A model generated the notes under the pieces. It saw only the letters and a list, made by a program, of their open reading frames with translations, was not told the origin of the DNA and made no database searches. From Corallium rubrum (Eukaryota > Cnidaria > Anthozoa > Scleralcyonacea > Coralliidae): DNA of 64,000 nucleotides. This document shows positions 34,052 through 45,792 of the stretch, in pieces. The stretch covers positions 25,869,442 through 25,933,441 of the forward strand of contig OZ035998.1 in NCBI GenBank assembly GCA_964035015.1, written 5' to 3'. Positions within the stretch are counted from its first letter, which is position 1; each line of letters opens with the position of its first letter. A program made the translations under genes and the position numbers.

Positions 34052-34811
34052 AATGCCCCTAACCCCCAAAAACGTATGGTTTAGATTAAAAGCACCCTTA
34101 AAATTATGAAGAAAGCGATATCGATTTTTGTTTTTAAGTTATCGCGGTTTTTTATAATATGCAAATAAGGCATGTGATGACGTAAGATAAGGAAAGCAGA
34201 ATTGTGGAAGATTTTATATCGTGTATATCTTTAAACTTATACATCGAAATTTCTCAAAACTTTGCACATATATACAGACCACCTAAGTATAAGAAACATA
34301 ATTTGAGTTATTTAGCCCTCATGACAGACCTCTAAATTCAGGCGCAAAAAATCTTTGTCTTTTTGCCATAGCAGCGTTTACTACAACTTCATACTTTAGT
34401 ATAAGATTAATTAAGTTTGTAGAATCTTCCTCCAATATTACCAACTTCAAAATGATCAGCACTTGAGAGAAAATAAATAGTTTTGTTTTTTAAATTAAGA
34501 GGTCTGGAAACTAATCGGTTACCATGACGACTATATAACTGTAAATATATTATAGTATATTATAGTATAGTCTGTAAATACATGTAAAGTTTGGAGGAAT
34601 TTTGATGAATAATTTTTAAGATATACTCGAAAATAAATCTTCGACAATTCTGCTTTCCTTATGTTACGTCATCACGTGCCTTATTTGCATATTACAAAAA
34701 CATCAATAACTTAAGAAGAAAAAACAATATAGCCGAACTTTCAAAGACATTCTTCATAACTTTAGAAGTGGTTACAAGGTAAACGATAAAATTTGTGGTG
34801 TTAGGGGCACT
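34052..34811 (+). mobile_element. TTAA-flanked palindromic MITE, copy 3
   Basis: The ends are AATGCCCCTAACCCCC and GGTGTTAGGGGCACT, with TTAA at 34048-34051 and 34812-34815. It is homologous to 8055-8791 over its length, with short indels. A TATTATAGTATATTATAGTA slippage stretch near 34550 is specific to this copy. Confidence 0.83.
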
Positions 34812-34815
34812 TTAA

Positions 34816-35470
34816 CTAGCTTTGATAAATCAGTTATTTTATCTAAACCAGTTGCACACTGTTTGAAAGACATTTAGATATTTTAGATGTGTATTATAAA
34901 AACTACCAGATTTTATAATTTAAATAAATTATAAAAGTACAGAAGGGAATAGGTACACCTGAACTTTTAAAGTGCCTATTTCACCTGTGGGTATTTTCGT
35001 AATGTTGCGGTTCTCCCGAAAAAAAGTGAAATATATCTTGCTATTCCAAAATTTCATCTTTATGAACTTTTTCGCGGCTGTTAAAGTGGGTAACTACTTA
35101 CCAAAAGTGACGTCAAAGAAGGGACGAATTTTTTGAAAGAAAGATTTTAAAATATAATTACACGTCTTTCCCGTTCTTTCCGGTATTTATTAGGAAATAA
35201 CACTGTTTGGGAAGAATTAATTTAATTTAAAACTGTTTTAAGTAAACTTTACTTAACTTTCTTCGTGACTAACTTTTTGAAAGTTCAGTAATGGCAAATA
35301 AACCAGCAATTTTTATGACGTTGATGAAACGACATCATTTTATGTCGTATCAAACATTACATGCACCATCAAGTCAGTTTGGCAAGATATTTAAAACACC
35401 ACATGTGGTATTTTTCTTAAATACCCCTAGTAAAAAAATTCGAATGTAATACTGATGTCATTAACCAATC
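34816..35470. other. No recognised gene
   Basis: AT-rich, without a supported ORF. It probably includes the 3' UTR of the LINE whose tail is at 35471-35521. Confidence 0.35.
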
Positions 35471-35521
35471 AGGAAAGTGTCCCCAATTACACTTAAATAA
35501 AGTTATTCATTCATTCATTCA
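35471..35521 (+). repeat. LINE 3' tail with AATAAA and (ATTC)n
   Basis: AGTGTCCCCAATTACACTTAA followed by AATAAAGTTATTCATTCATT is the usual 3' end of L2/CR1-type LINEs: a conserved tail then a short 4-bp tandem repeat. No coding part is left nearby. Confidence 0.6.
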
Positions 35522-35795
35522 AATTAATTGAAATATTATTAAGTGCGAAAAATAAAAGTATATAGTGTTGTAAACACTGTTTCTTTTCTCAAGCCCATTT
35601 GCTTTATCAAGGCCACTTCCGGTAAGCAGTTAGAAGCTTTGACAGGGAAAAAGTCCATTAAAGATGATCATCAAGATATATTGCAATTTTGCTTACTAGA
35701 ACTCAAAGATTACGTAATTCGTGCTAATTTTTGGCTATATGTTTATGTTACCGAAAAGAATTGTAGGCAATCGATGACCGAGGAAAGCACATGTG

Positions 35796-36921
35796 GCCCA
35801 ATCTTACACTAGGTGTACAGTTGTTATTGCTGTATTTGTTATATCAACTTGCGAAACATGTTGCCGTATCTTAACTTATAGTTCCGCAAATCATTAAAAT
35901 ACTTAAAAAACTTACTTTTGACAGTTCATCTCTCATGTTGTCTACATTCAGTGAGTTGACACTTGCAGCGGCAATAGTTTCGAACGGAGTCCGGCCCCGT
36001 TAAATATTCAAACAAGGTTGGAAACTACTCTCTCTCGCGCTTCCATCGCTCTGACATAGCTCATGAGCGAGATTTTTTCCACCAGAAGTCCGTCCAATCG
36101 CCGTTTTGACCTTTCTCACATGAAGATCGATACTTCTCCTTCCTCAAAAACGTCCAACTTTTCAAAACACCTATCCACAACCTTCGATTTCCACGGCTAA
36201 GCCATCGACTTCTTCGACCGGAAAGTTCTTGAGTAATTTGAATCGGTCACGACGGTTTGAAAAACGGGCTCTCGGTACCATATCTCGGGTACCATATCCC
36301 GGGTACAGTTACAATTATTTCATATTATTGGACGAGATTGAGAATGATATCAAGAATTGTATTATGTCCCGAAGCCGGTAATACAAACCTTGGCTTTGAT
36401 AATTCTTGATATCATGCTCACAAGAGGCGGCTGTTTTCTCAGGCTAGCTCAATATGGTATCGGGAGCCCGTTTTGCAAACCGTCGTGGCCGATTCAAATT
36501 ACTCGTAAACTTTCCGGTCGAAGAAGTCGATGGCTTAGCCGTGGAAATCAATCAGTTGTGGATAGGTATTTTGAAAAGTTGGATGTTTTTGAGGAGGAAG
36601 TATCGATCTTTATGTGAGAAAGGTCAAAACGGATTGAACGGATTTTTGGTGGAACGAATCTTGCCCGATGGCAGAGCGATCGAGCGGCGAGAGAGCGTAG
36701 TTTCCAACCTTGTTTGATTATTTAACGGGGTCGAACTCCTTTTGTATTGCCGCTACAAGTTTCAACTCACTGAAGGTAGACAACATGAGAGATGAACTGT
36801 GAAAAGTAAGTTTATTTTAATGATTTACGGAACTATAAGTTAAAATACGGCAACATTTTCCAAGTTTATATAACAAATACAACAATAACAAACCTAGTAA
36901 ACCTAGTGTGAGGTTGGGCTA
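35796..36921. mobile_element. 1.1-kb palindromic element with an ORF kept in both arms
   Basis: The left arm (about 35796-36330) and right arm (36345-36921) are inverted homologues, with shared stretches such as AACTTATAGTTCCG, CATGAGAGATGAACTG and GAAGAAGTCGATGGCTTAGC. The outward-reading frame on each arm, from ATG at 36454 (plus) and its mirror near 36283 (minus), gives nearly the same peptide, including FPVEEVDGLAVEI. After that point the left arm hits a stop, while the right arm continues to 36717. No family is recognised. The arms have diverged by substitutions and small indels. Confidence 0.75.
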
Positions 36922-38239
36922 TCTATGAGGAAAGGCTTGTATATTTGAATGTAGGTCCTCGTTATGCGGGTGTACTAACCTACAGGACGAACGCTTTCGC
37001 TATTCAACGCAGAAACTAGTTCGCAGCTTGCTGCGAGTATTTGTATCTCACTAAAAATAACGCACAACGAGAGAACAAGCACTGCGAGTTGTTTTTAATT
37101 AGATGCAAACACTCGCAGCGGGCTTTTTTTTGCGAGCGGTTTTTGCGATGACTGGAAAAGAGCCTTAATACAGAACGCGGATTACTTTTGAAACATATTT
37201 CTTGTTGTGAAACATACACCCAAAATTTATAGAATACTGCTTGTTCAGTTGTTTGTAATTTTGTATATAGTCGAAACACACATGTCTGCGTTGCAAACAT
37301 TTTAGAACACTTCAGCATGTATGTACTTTGCCTTAGTCAGGTTAAGTTTATTTAATAATCGCGCGGTAGTGTTAAACTACAGCAACTGAGAAAGGTATTC
37401 TTTGCAAAGAATTGTGGCAAAAATAGCAAATGAAGTAACTGAACCGGAAGAACAGTCTCTTATCCGGCGGCCTGAAATGAGGATCGCTATCGACGCCTGC
37501 GTGCCATTCCAAATCCTTCACGTGGGTGAAGTGTGTGAGGAACAGCACTTCTGTGAAATGATAAGGATGACAGCACTTCCTGCCACTACTTAATTAGTTT
37601 TGTTATACAGTATACCAAAGACTTCGTTTGCCAAAGATGAAATCCTATTAGTCAAATCATGGTTACGTGTTGTTCAACAAACGCAATGTTTCTCTCTGCC
37701 GTTGCACTGTTTCCCTCTGATAATTGCACTGTTTTCCCTAAATTTCCTACGTTTCCATACATTGCACTGCTTCCCTCTGATAATCATGTATTGTTCACGT
37801 GAATACACAATTATTGCATCAGATAAAGAACTTTGGACTCTTTAGAGCTTGTTTCGAGCTTGTTTGGTACGAAATAGTCCATTTCCCAAAAGAAAGAATT
37901 TCCATACATATGTACAAAGGTCTGAAAAATACTTGGAGAAATTTGTTCTTTGTACTTGTTGAGTTTGGTGTATTTGTTTAGTTGAGTGACTTGAATTGAA
38001 ATTACGAAGACAAAGTCAGAGTGTCTTGGCAAGTCTTTTCGAGTCAGTTTTGTATTTTGTATTTTAAAAGTCTTTGGTATATAACAAAACGCTTGCTGAC
38101 TTATGCCTCGAGAAACATCGAGTTTTATGCACTCGAAGGCTTCAATGTTACCCGAGGGCTTTATATATACCATTGCCTTGGGGAAGAAACTGTGTTGATA
38201 ATAGAGTTAAGAGTTTGGGCTTGGTTTTATTTTAGTTTA
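36922..38239. other. No recognised gene
   Basis: Short ORFs at 37016-37318 (minus) and 37402-37593 (plus, 63 codons) match no family I recognise. The segment 37680-37800 holds three imperfect TTGCACTG(T/C)TTCCCTCTG repeats. Confidence 0.4.
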
Positions 38240-38437
38240 CAATCTTTGAGATCGTATGTGGTATATCAAGTTTCTTGCGCGGGATGTAACTCCCGTTACA
38301 TAGGCGAAACCACACGTCACCTCACCATACGGATTAAAGAACACACTCAGACCGACAAAAACTCGCACATATACAAACATCTTCAACAATCCCCTTCACG
38401 TAAAATCAATACAACTCATCATGCATTAACATTCTAG
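38240..38437 (+). pseudogene. Penelope-like element GIY-YIG endonuclease remnant
   Basis: The frame reads YVVYQVSCAGCNSRYIGETT and then RHLTIRIKEH, DKNSHIYKHL. This is the GIY-YIG endonuclease of Penelope-like retroelements, which follows the RT domain: VxYxxxC...YIGET(T/S)R.L..R..EH, then (K)NSH(I/V)..HL. The RT is absent, so the copy is 5'-truncated. The endonuclease C-terminus is lost at the stop at 38435. Element 3' sequence may run to about 38880. Confidence 0.8.
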
Positions 38438-38800
38438 ACACGGCAAAGTCTGCTATCACACTGAAACTAAAGGAAGCTCTTTACTTTAAAAAACCAAACC
38501 TGACCTAAACGTTCAAGTCTCTCATTTTAACACTATATTTAGTTTATAATTTTATAATTAATTTTTTGCCCTCCTCTCTCTCCCTCTTTACATCTCCACC
38601 ACTATAATTAGAATTTCTATACTTGTTTTTTACGCTAGACGCCTTCATTAGAATGACATGTCACCTTGTCAATATTCTCTTCAGTTCGTCACATCGTGTT
38701 AGAATTTTCTATTTAGATTAGTATCACCATTGTAACACAAAACAGGTTAAGTTATATAAATACTGCTTGTAAACATTTTAATCCATTATTGCTTATAGTA

Positions 38801-38832
38801 CTGAAGATGGCATAAGTGTTGCCGAAACATGT
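38801..38832 (+). ncRNA. Hammerhead-core-like motif in Penelope 3' region
   Basis: CTGAAGA, a GGCA/TGCC stem and GAAAC follow in order (CTGAAGATGGCA, loop, TGCCGAAAC). Hammerhead ribozymes (CUGANGA - stem II - GAAA) are known from Penelope-like elements. An extra U before the stem and unproven stems I and III make activity uncertain. Confidence 0.3.
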
Positions 38833-38879
38833 TTACTTTTAAAAAATTTGTCGTTTATTTGAAGTGTATACTAATTTCC

Positions 38880-39849
38880 TTTTGTGAAGTGAGATAAAGG
38901 ATTTATCTCGCGAGTAAAGCTTACAACGGTCACGAGAGGCCACATCTTATCTCATCACTCTTCTGTGATGAAATCGGGTGGGTTTTTTAAAATTACTTTT
39001 CCGAGAAAGAAACTTCACGAGTTAGGAATCAAAATTCTCATTAGTATGTGATAAACGGGGTGATAAGTAATACTTAATAAACGAATGGGTGTGTTTTACC
39101 AGGGGTTACAAACACGAAAATCACGAGGCTGTTAACAGAGTAATTTTCATTGTTCTCGACAAACACGAGAAAACATTGAAAATTACGAGGTAGGCTAATA
39201 GGCCGAGTGAACTTTCTTGTTCTCGAGTGTTTGCAACCCCTGATAAAATACGATACACGAGTTTATGAAATAGCTTCTCAATCGTCAGTTATAGTTGCAA
39301 ATTGTGATGTCACGAGTGGCGTGAGTATGCTTGTTTTACTGAGGTTTTAAAGTGAACTTTTCTTCAAATTCTTCATGTTTTCACATTCAAATGACTATGT
39401 TGACGTTTCAAATGATTTTATCGCTTTACAAACCTGCCTATATATAAGCCACAACCGAGTTTTCGCGGTAAACGTTGTTAATCTTTGTTTTGATGTTTCC
39501 TGTGTTGTTTTGAAGAAACTGGCGTCCCAAAATAGTACTTTGTTTTGCTCGGAATTTGGGATGCATATTTAACTAGTAAACCTTGATATTTTCTTTTAAA
39601 ATGAGTAATAATTGACGGGAATTTTATCGTATTGTGGCTTTGTCGTATTTACAGTGAGTTCGATTTTCATTTTAAGTTATATTAATCCTAAACTTTGAAT
39701 ATACTAGAGGTTCTTTTAAGCGTGTCAATTTTAATTTGTTGTGCTCACGCCATCAAGTTTCCTATCCAGTCAATCCTATCCATTGGTGCATATTAGATTA
39801 GACAATGGTTTCACGATGAATTTATAATTAAGAAAAGTGGAAAGCAGCA
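38880..39849. other. No gene; repeat with internal inverted motif
   Basis: The segment 39090-39275 has an inverted structure with GTTTTACCAGGGGTTACAAAC mirrored by GTTTGCAACCCCTGATAAAA. A related arrangement is found at 63690-63780. The frame at 39375-39572 is not recognised. Confidence 0.45.
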
Positions 39850-40300
39850 AAGACCGTTTATAACACCATGATACAGCCAATTTTTTACTATGCGGATACC
39901 AGCTGGGGAGTGCTCTCAGAAGCATGCGATAATGAATTACAAAGGTTCCAAAATCGAGCAGCACGTATTGCTCTGAGAAGAAATCGCACAGAAGATTTTT
40001 TTTCCTCCTTAAACTGGCTCCAACTTTCCACCAGATTAAAAATACATCGACGTGTTCTTGTTTTCAAAATATTAAATAACTGTGTTCCAGTTTGTTTTGA
40101 TAATTATTTTATTAAATACTCTAAGGTTCATAATTTTAATACAAGACACAAGGAAAATCTATTATTACCAAAAGTTAAGATAGAACTTGGTAAAAAACTT
40201 TTAGATTCACAAGAGCAAAGGATTATAACGATCTCCCAACTGATATCACGAATGTGTTATCGCTTGCCAGCTTTAAAACTAGGATTAAAAACTCATTAAT
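39850..40300 (+). pseudogene. 5'-truncated LINE, RT C-terminal end
   Basis: The 143-codon frame (39868-40299) reads MIQPIFYYADTSWGVLSEAC, then LQRFQNRAARIALR, DFFSSLNWLQLSTRLKIHR, FKILNNCVP, FNTRHKENLLLPKV. This is the conserved post-thumb end of CR1/Jockey-group LINE polymerases (LQ..QNRAARI.....W..L..R...H......K...). No catalytic motifs remain. The frame is open to its end except for likely decay in the last 40 codons. Confidence 0.8.
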
Positions 40301-40564
40301 AATTCATGAGGAAAACTAAAAGGAAAATCATGACCGTGACGTGTCTCTATATGCGATAGAGACACGCTCGCTATTTTCGATTGTTATAATAGTTATGTTT
40401 AGGGTTTAGTTACGATTGATATTTGAGACTTTGGAATTATCAATATGTGGTCGTTAATATTGTTAGATCACGTGTTAGATCACGTGATTGATTATAGGAT
40501 TATTAAATATAGGGTAACTAATAGTGACAATCACTGTACATAGAGTTGTGATTCGGGTTGATTT

Positions 40565-40612
40565 CAATAAACGATTTATCCCCGAGCCCGGACGTAGGGC
40601 CGAAGGCCCGGA
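40565..40612 (-). repeat. Hairpin tail of the hairpin-tailed repeat, inverted
   Basis: CCCCGAGCCCGG and GGGCCGAAGGCCCGGAGCC are the reverse of the tail at 45757-45793. The composite fold-back element inserted in its GCCCGGG. Confidence 0.72.
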
Positions 40613-40619
40613 GCCCGGG

Positions 40620-42451
40620 CACAGAATAAGGATCAACCAGAAGTCCAACTCGCGGAAAAAAGTGTCCCATTATTTTTATGCGCATGCGCCTTTTGAACGG
40701 GATATACGTATTCAAAAAAAGCCTTTTCTGAAGTCTTTTTGTCAAGAACAAATTTTATTGTTCCCAGTGCCCCACAATCCTAACCGCGCAAGTGAACGTA
40801 CCATGCATAGAAATAAATAAATATTCAGATCACAGAAATTTGTTCAGATATCACGCTTGTCCACGCGTGTAAAATTACTCCACGCGTGTCGAAATTAGCA
40901 CCCTTACCGCGGGCACAGAATAAGGATCAACCAGAAGTCCAACTCGCGGAAAAAAGTGTCCCATTATTTTTATGCGCATGCGCCTGTCGGCCATTTTGAA
41001 AGTAAGTGCACCCGGGAAATTATCCCTCTCGTCCTTACGACCCTCGGGCTCCTGTATTCAATTACTCTTGGCCTTCTTGTGGCCTTTTATTTAACTTTAT
41101 ATTGTTATCTGTACATATATAAATAATATTTATTAAGTAATAAGTAATTTACTTTAGAAACATTTCGTTGGAGATGAAATTCTTTGACCACGAGGTTATT
41201 AAAACTTCAGTACGCGGATACTACGGGTAAAAGTCCGTGGCCAAAAAGTCCTGTACTCACGAAGCTGAGTTTTACATTTCTGGATGATGCCGACACACTT
41301 GTTTATAGAGAAAGATGGCTAAAAATTTCGGAACTACGCATTGTTGAAATACATCGACTACGCATGTTGTTAGAAATTTTATAAGCTTTCATTCGGTATA
41401 TAGTTCAAATCATAGTGTTACCTGTAACTTTTTAAAATGTTCAAAATGTTCTGACCATTGACCATAAAAGTTTTAATATTTTTTCATATATTCAAAAGGT
41501 ATGATCACTAATTTGCACCAAAAACGTTTTTAACTTCAACTAGAAATCTGCAAACTTTTCCACTCCTTTCGTATTTGAATTAGCTTCTGTTCAAGAAATG
41601 TCTTAGGTTCATGCCAGAAGTCTTTCTGAGGTTATAGCAACCAAAACAACAAAAGGCAAAACAAACTTAAGAAATTCATCCATTTCAGACGGTCCACGTC
41701 AAAATAATGATGTTTTTTTCATATTTTAAAATACTTCCCAGCAAGAAAATTAAAAGTTCTGACATGAATAGCACTTGACAGCACCCTTTGTTTAATATCT
41801 TGTTCAGGGCTGTGCGTTTAGTATTTAAAATCCAAAACTCTATGACACTTGTGAGGAGTCCATTTCCCATTATACAATTCTTATTTTACGAACAATGGTG
41901 AGAACATTTTGAACATTTTAAAAAGTTACAGGTAACACTAAAACTTGAATTATATACCAAATGAAAGCTTATAAAATTTCTAACAACATACGTACCCGAT
42001 GTATTTCAACAATGCGTAGTTCCGAAATTGTTCGCAGTCTTTTTCTATAAACAAATGTGTCGGCAAAATCGAGAAATGTAAAACCCGCTTCATGAGTGCA
42101 GGACGTTTTGGCCACGGACTTTTACCCGTAGTATCCGCTCAGTGAAGTTTTAATAAGGTCGTGGTCAAAGAATTCTATCTTCAAAGAATCGTTTTCTAAA
42201 GTAAATTATTTTTTTACTTAACTAAATATTATTTATACAGATAGATAACAATATAAAGTTAATTAAAGGTCACACCAAGGCCAAGAGTAATTGAATACAG
42301 GAGCCCGAGGGTCGCAAGGACGAGAGGGCTAATTTCCCGGGTGCACTTACTTTCAAAATGGCGCCGGGATCGCGAGGCCGACATTTCCCGGGGACGCTTA
42401 CATCAAAGGTGCCGACAGAGAGTTGGACTTCTGGTTGATCCTTATTCTGTG
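40620..42451. mobile_element. Composite fold-back element B with captured flanking DNA
   Basis: The outer ends CACAGAATAAGGATCA (40620) and CTTATTCTGTG (to 42451) are flanked by a perfect 7-bp duplication GCCCGGG (40613-40619 and 42452-42458). Inside, only 71 bp of left end (40620-40690) is followed by 223 bp (40691-40913) that match 19498-19721, the host DNA just left of element A, including A's target copy CCGCGGG. A full left end and body follow (40914-42451). The element thus carries DNA from the edge of locus A. The body is very similar to element A throughout. Confidence 0.83.
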
Positions 42452-42559
42452 GCCCGGGTGAGGATGCTAATCTCGACACGCGTGGAGTACACGCGAAATT
42501 ACACGCAAGTGGGAAAGAAATTCTGCGAGATGTTTATATATCTATATATCTATATATAT

Positions 42560-43486
42560 GTTATCAAGTCCACAACTTGCGCAGTTCGAATAGCAGGGTA
42601 CTGGTAACTAACCTGTTAAATTATTCAAATTATTTAAATTTACGTCAGCAAATTATAATTTATAAGTTCGGTTGGATTACGAAATAGTTTTTCAACGATC
42701 ATGACGAAAGAAATCTTTGCCAGAAAAAATCGTTTACGCTAAAATGTACATTAATATTACTATGAAAAAAGCCCAAAGAAAGAAGGCTAACAAGAGATGT
42801 GGCAGCGAGAAAAAGACAAGAATAAATACGACTTAAAACCACTGGAAAAAGCCTAAAAATTAATACGATAAAGTCCGAAAACGATGCCGACCGAACTGTA
42901 ACTGAATTGAAAGAAGGATGTGTCCTGAAACTGTTCAAAGCCGGTAAAGAATTTTGCTCTGGTGTATTCTACATAACTTGAGAGGGAACGATGAAGAAAT
43001 TTTGAAACAAACGGCTTTTTAAATCATGAAGAGAACTGAATGATGCCTTGTCATATTTATGTGTCAACACCGAAAAAAGTAAGAAACCGCGAACGAGAAA
43101 AACAATCCGAAAAGAGTAGACTGAATTGGCAGTGGTCACAAAAGCAGAAGAAAGTTTAACGGTAGGAGATTCGTATTTAACAGTTTAGCTGAGTTAAAAC
43201 GGAAGAAATCTTGAAAATGAAAATTAATATAAATAATATATTGTCTAGAATTGTCTTTCAACGCTAGGACGTTGACATTGTGTGATTTGTGTCTTTTCTT
43301 GGCCACTGTTTATATATATTTTTGAATGAAAATTTGTCATTCGGTTCATCTCGTTTTTGCTTTTTTTAATATTTACATTGCATGTTCTTTCGGTGTGTCA
43401 ATACACGACTACAGATGAACCTTGCTAACTAATTTTCTGGATGTTTTCTGATCTGTGTTCATTAATACAACAAAAAACAGAAATTA
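42560..43486. other. No recognised gene
   Basis: AT-rich. The left edge (42459-42545) is an inverted piece of the hairpin-tailed repeat (GATGCTAATCTCGACACG, CGCGTGGAGT). No supported ORF or exon elsewhere. Confidence 0.4.
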
Positions 43487-43556
43487 GGGGGGGGGGGGGG
43501 GGGGTTAAAAATGCATATAAAGCGGGGGAGGGGTTGTTGCGTTCATGTATTTCTAG
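43487..43556 (-). repeat. 18-bp poly-G run with solo terminal module
   Basis: An unbroken run of 18 G (43487-43504) is followed by GCATATAAAGCGGGGGAGG and ATGTATTTCTAGTA. This is the inverted start module of the hairpin-tailed repeat, whose C-rich stretch is here expanded to a homopolymer. Confidence 0.75.
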
Positions 43557-43559
43557 TAT

Positions 43560-44595
43560 TCTTTATAAAATCGATGAACTTTTTCTTCTATTTTGCGGCT
43601 CAGACAACTTCAACTTTCAAAATTGATTGCTATATGAGCTTATTATATGGATAGTTTTTGAAGCCATTTAAAACATTCGTAGTACGATATCGCCTCATGT
43701 TTTAAATCTGATAAAACACTGCAGCTCATGTTTTAAAGGAAATATTTGCAAGCGAATAGGATTTTTATGTCTTCCATCTGTCCGGTTTATATTGTAATTG
43801 AGAATGTAAATAATGCAAACCTTAGTAATGAGAGCGAACATCACCCAAGGCAAAGAGGTGGTCTATCTTTACAAATGGGAAAGATGAAATTACAGCTACT
43901 TCCTATAGGGCATATAGCTGTTATAGGTAGAGTACAGTCTCAGTAATCGCTGCTCTTCCAAGTCAGGTAGACGAACCATTTCAATTTGATTTTTAAACCT
44001 TCAAGTTGGTTTTGGTGTTCTTCGTCTACAAGGTAAGAGTTGTTTTGAATCTTACGTTACTATATTGTTCTGCGTTTCTTTATTGTTTTACCAAGGCAAA
44101 GGAGTCTAGTTCTGCGCTTATCCTTATCCTTAGCTTTTAATAATGCTAAATTACATTCAGGCAACAAATGTTTATAACTTGCCTACTGAACATGCTTCTA
44201 GTATATTTGTGCGCACCTCTTCGTTTTTGCTTAAGTCCTTTGCCAACTATTAAGTTACTATTTTGCCTGTCACAAGCTACATTAGAGTAAGTTAGAAGTT
44301 GGGCTATATTATTATATAATCATTCGTAAACTGAACTAAACAGTAACGTTGTCTGCTTAACTAGAGTGCTCGGCCCCTTGCTACTTCTCTCATTTCCCAG
44401 GTAGGATGTATTATTATTAATTGTTCTCCATGTATTTGGGGTTTTTTCCTCATGTGAGGTTTATTTATTAATAGATTTTGGCCATCCAAGGCTAGTGATG
44501 CGGCGACATTAAACTGTCTGCCATGCTTGTCCTTGTGAAAAACTTTATAATCACAGGTCCTCTATTTATAACAATAGCTGTTATAGACAATAGCT
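43560..44595. other. No recognised gene
   Basis: The minus strand near 44030-43960 has an acceptor-like TTACCTTGTAG followed by DEEHQNQLEGL in one frame. The frame soon shifts or stops and no donor is clear, so it is not called as an exon. Otherwise unremarkable AT-rich sequence. Confidence 0.35.
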
Positions 44596-44794
44596 GTTTC
44601 AAAAAAGCATGTAAAAGTGGGCGAGGGGTTGTTGTGTTTATGTATTTCTAGTAATAATAATAATTAGGTTAACTCTGTCAGCTGCCATAGGCATAGCGCC
44701 TATGGCAGCTGACAGAGTTAACCTAATTATTATTATTACTAGAAATACATAAACACCACAACCCCTCGCCCACTTTTACATGCTTTTTTGAAAC
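44596..44794. repeat. Near-perfect 96-bp inverted repeat (cruciform-prone)
   Basis: The arms 44596-44691 and 44699-44794 are reverse complements with one visible mismatch, separated by the 7-nt loop CATAGCG. Each arm contains the start module of the hairpin-tailed repeat (CTAGAAATACATAAAC), a short AAT run, and CCTATGGCAGCTGACAGAG. The right arm leads into copy 2 of that repeat. Confidence 0.93.
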
Positions 44795-45792
44795 ACCCCA
44801 CCCACCCACCCCCTGATTAGAATAAGCACTCCTGATATACAGCCAATATAAAAACAAACAGATATAAAAACAAATGATATTAAATCCTTGGGATAATTAT
44901 AGAATTTATGGATAGGATGACAAAACTTATTTAAATCATTTAATGAAAGTTGAGCATATCAAAGCAAAACTTAGATTTCATTATTAAATTCTGGTTGTAA
45001 AAATTATATTGTTTTTAGGTTTCAAAAGGGATTATTCTTAGCAAGCCTTTAAATGGCTTGCCTATGCAATAGATGTTTTGCAAAGGCAAAATTAAATGTT
45101 AACAGCTCAAAAATTACATTTATAATAGAGTCTGAGATAAAAACAATTCAGTAGAATCAGATTCCAGAAAGAAGTATTAAACAGACCAACGTTTCAGTCG
45201 AAAAATTGGAAATACAGGCAAGAAAACCGGCAAAGCCCATGCGTATTTTTAATAATAAAGTACAAAGTGCATGCAAAGTCAATGAAAAACATCACGTCCA
45301 CGTAAGCCTAAGGTAGCGTTTTAAGTTAGCTTTAGTTAAGCTAACTTATGGTTTGGACGAGCAAAGGGAAAGCACGAAAACGTGAAGCTGTATATTGTTT
45401 TAGGACATAAGGACAAAATACAAATTACAAATCCCCTACCGTTAACTTAATTGAGACCACTGAGTTGTTTACCATACGGCGTTTGGTTTCTTCAGGTTCT
45501 CTTGGTTTCGCTTCAGAATATATTAAACCGGCTGTTTGTATCCTTTTCTTCGTTGTTCACTTTTATTATTTAAGTAGAGCAGGCTCCATTTAGTTAAACG
45601 AAAGCAAAATACTGACAGATTTATTAGTTTTCTTCGTCGCTAGTCACCAGTGTCCAACTATTCTTACCGCGTGACACCGTACCAAACATATATATATACA
45701 AATAAATAAACGCGTGTAAAATGGACTCCACGCGTGTCGAGATTAGCACCCTCACCGGGCTCCGGGCCTTCGGCCCGTCGCCCGGCTCGGGG

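Noticed and set aside
43960..44035. Further DRC1-like exon with DEEHQNQLEGL on the minus strand
   Set aside because: An acceptor-like site exists, but the frame shifts or stops within 30 codons and no donor is clear. Similarity to DRC1 coiled coil is too weak.
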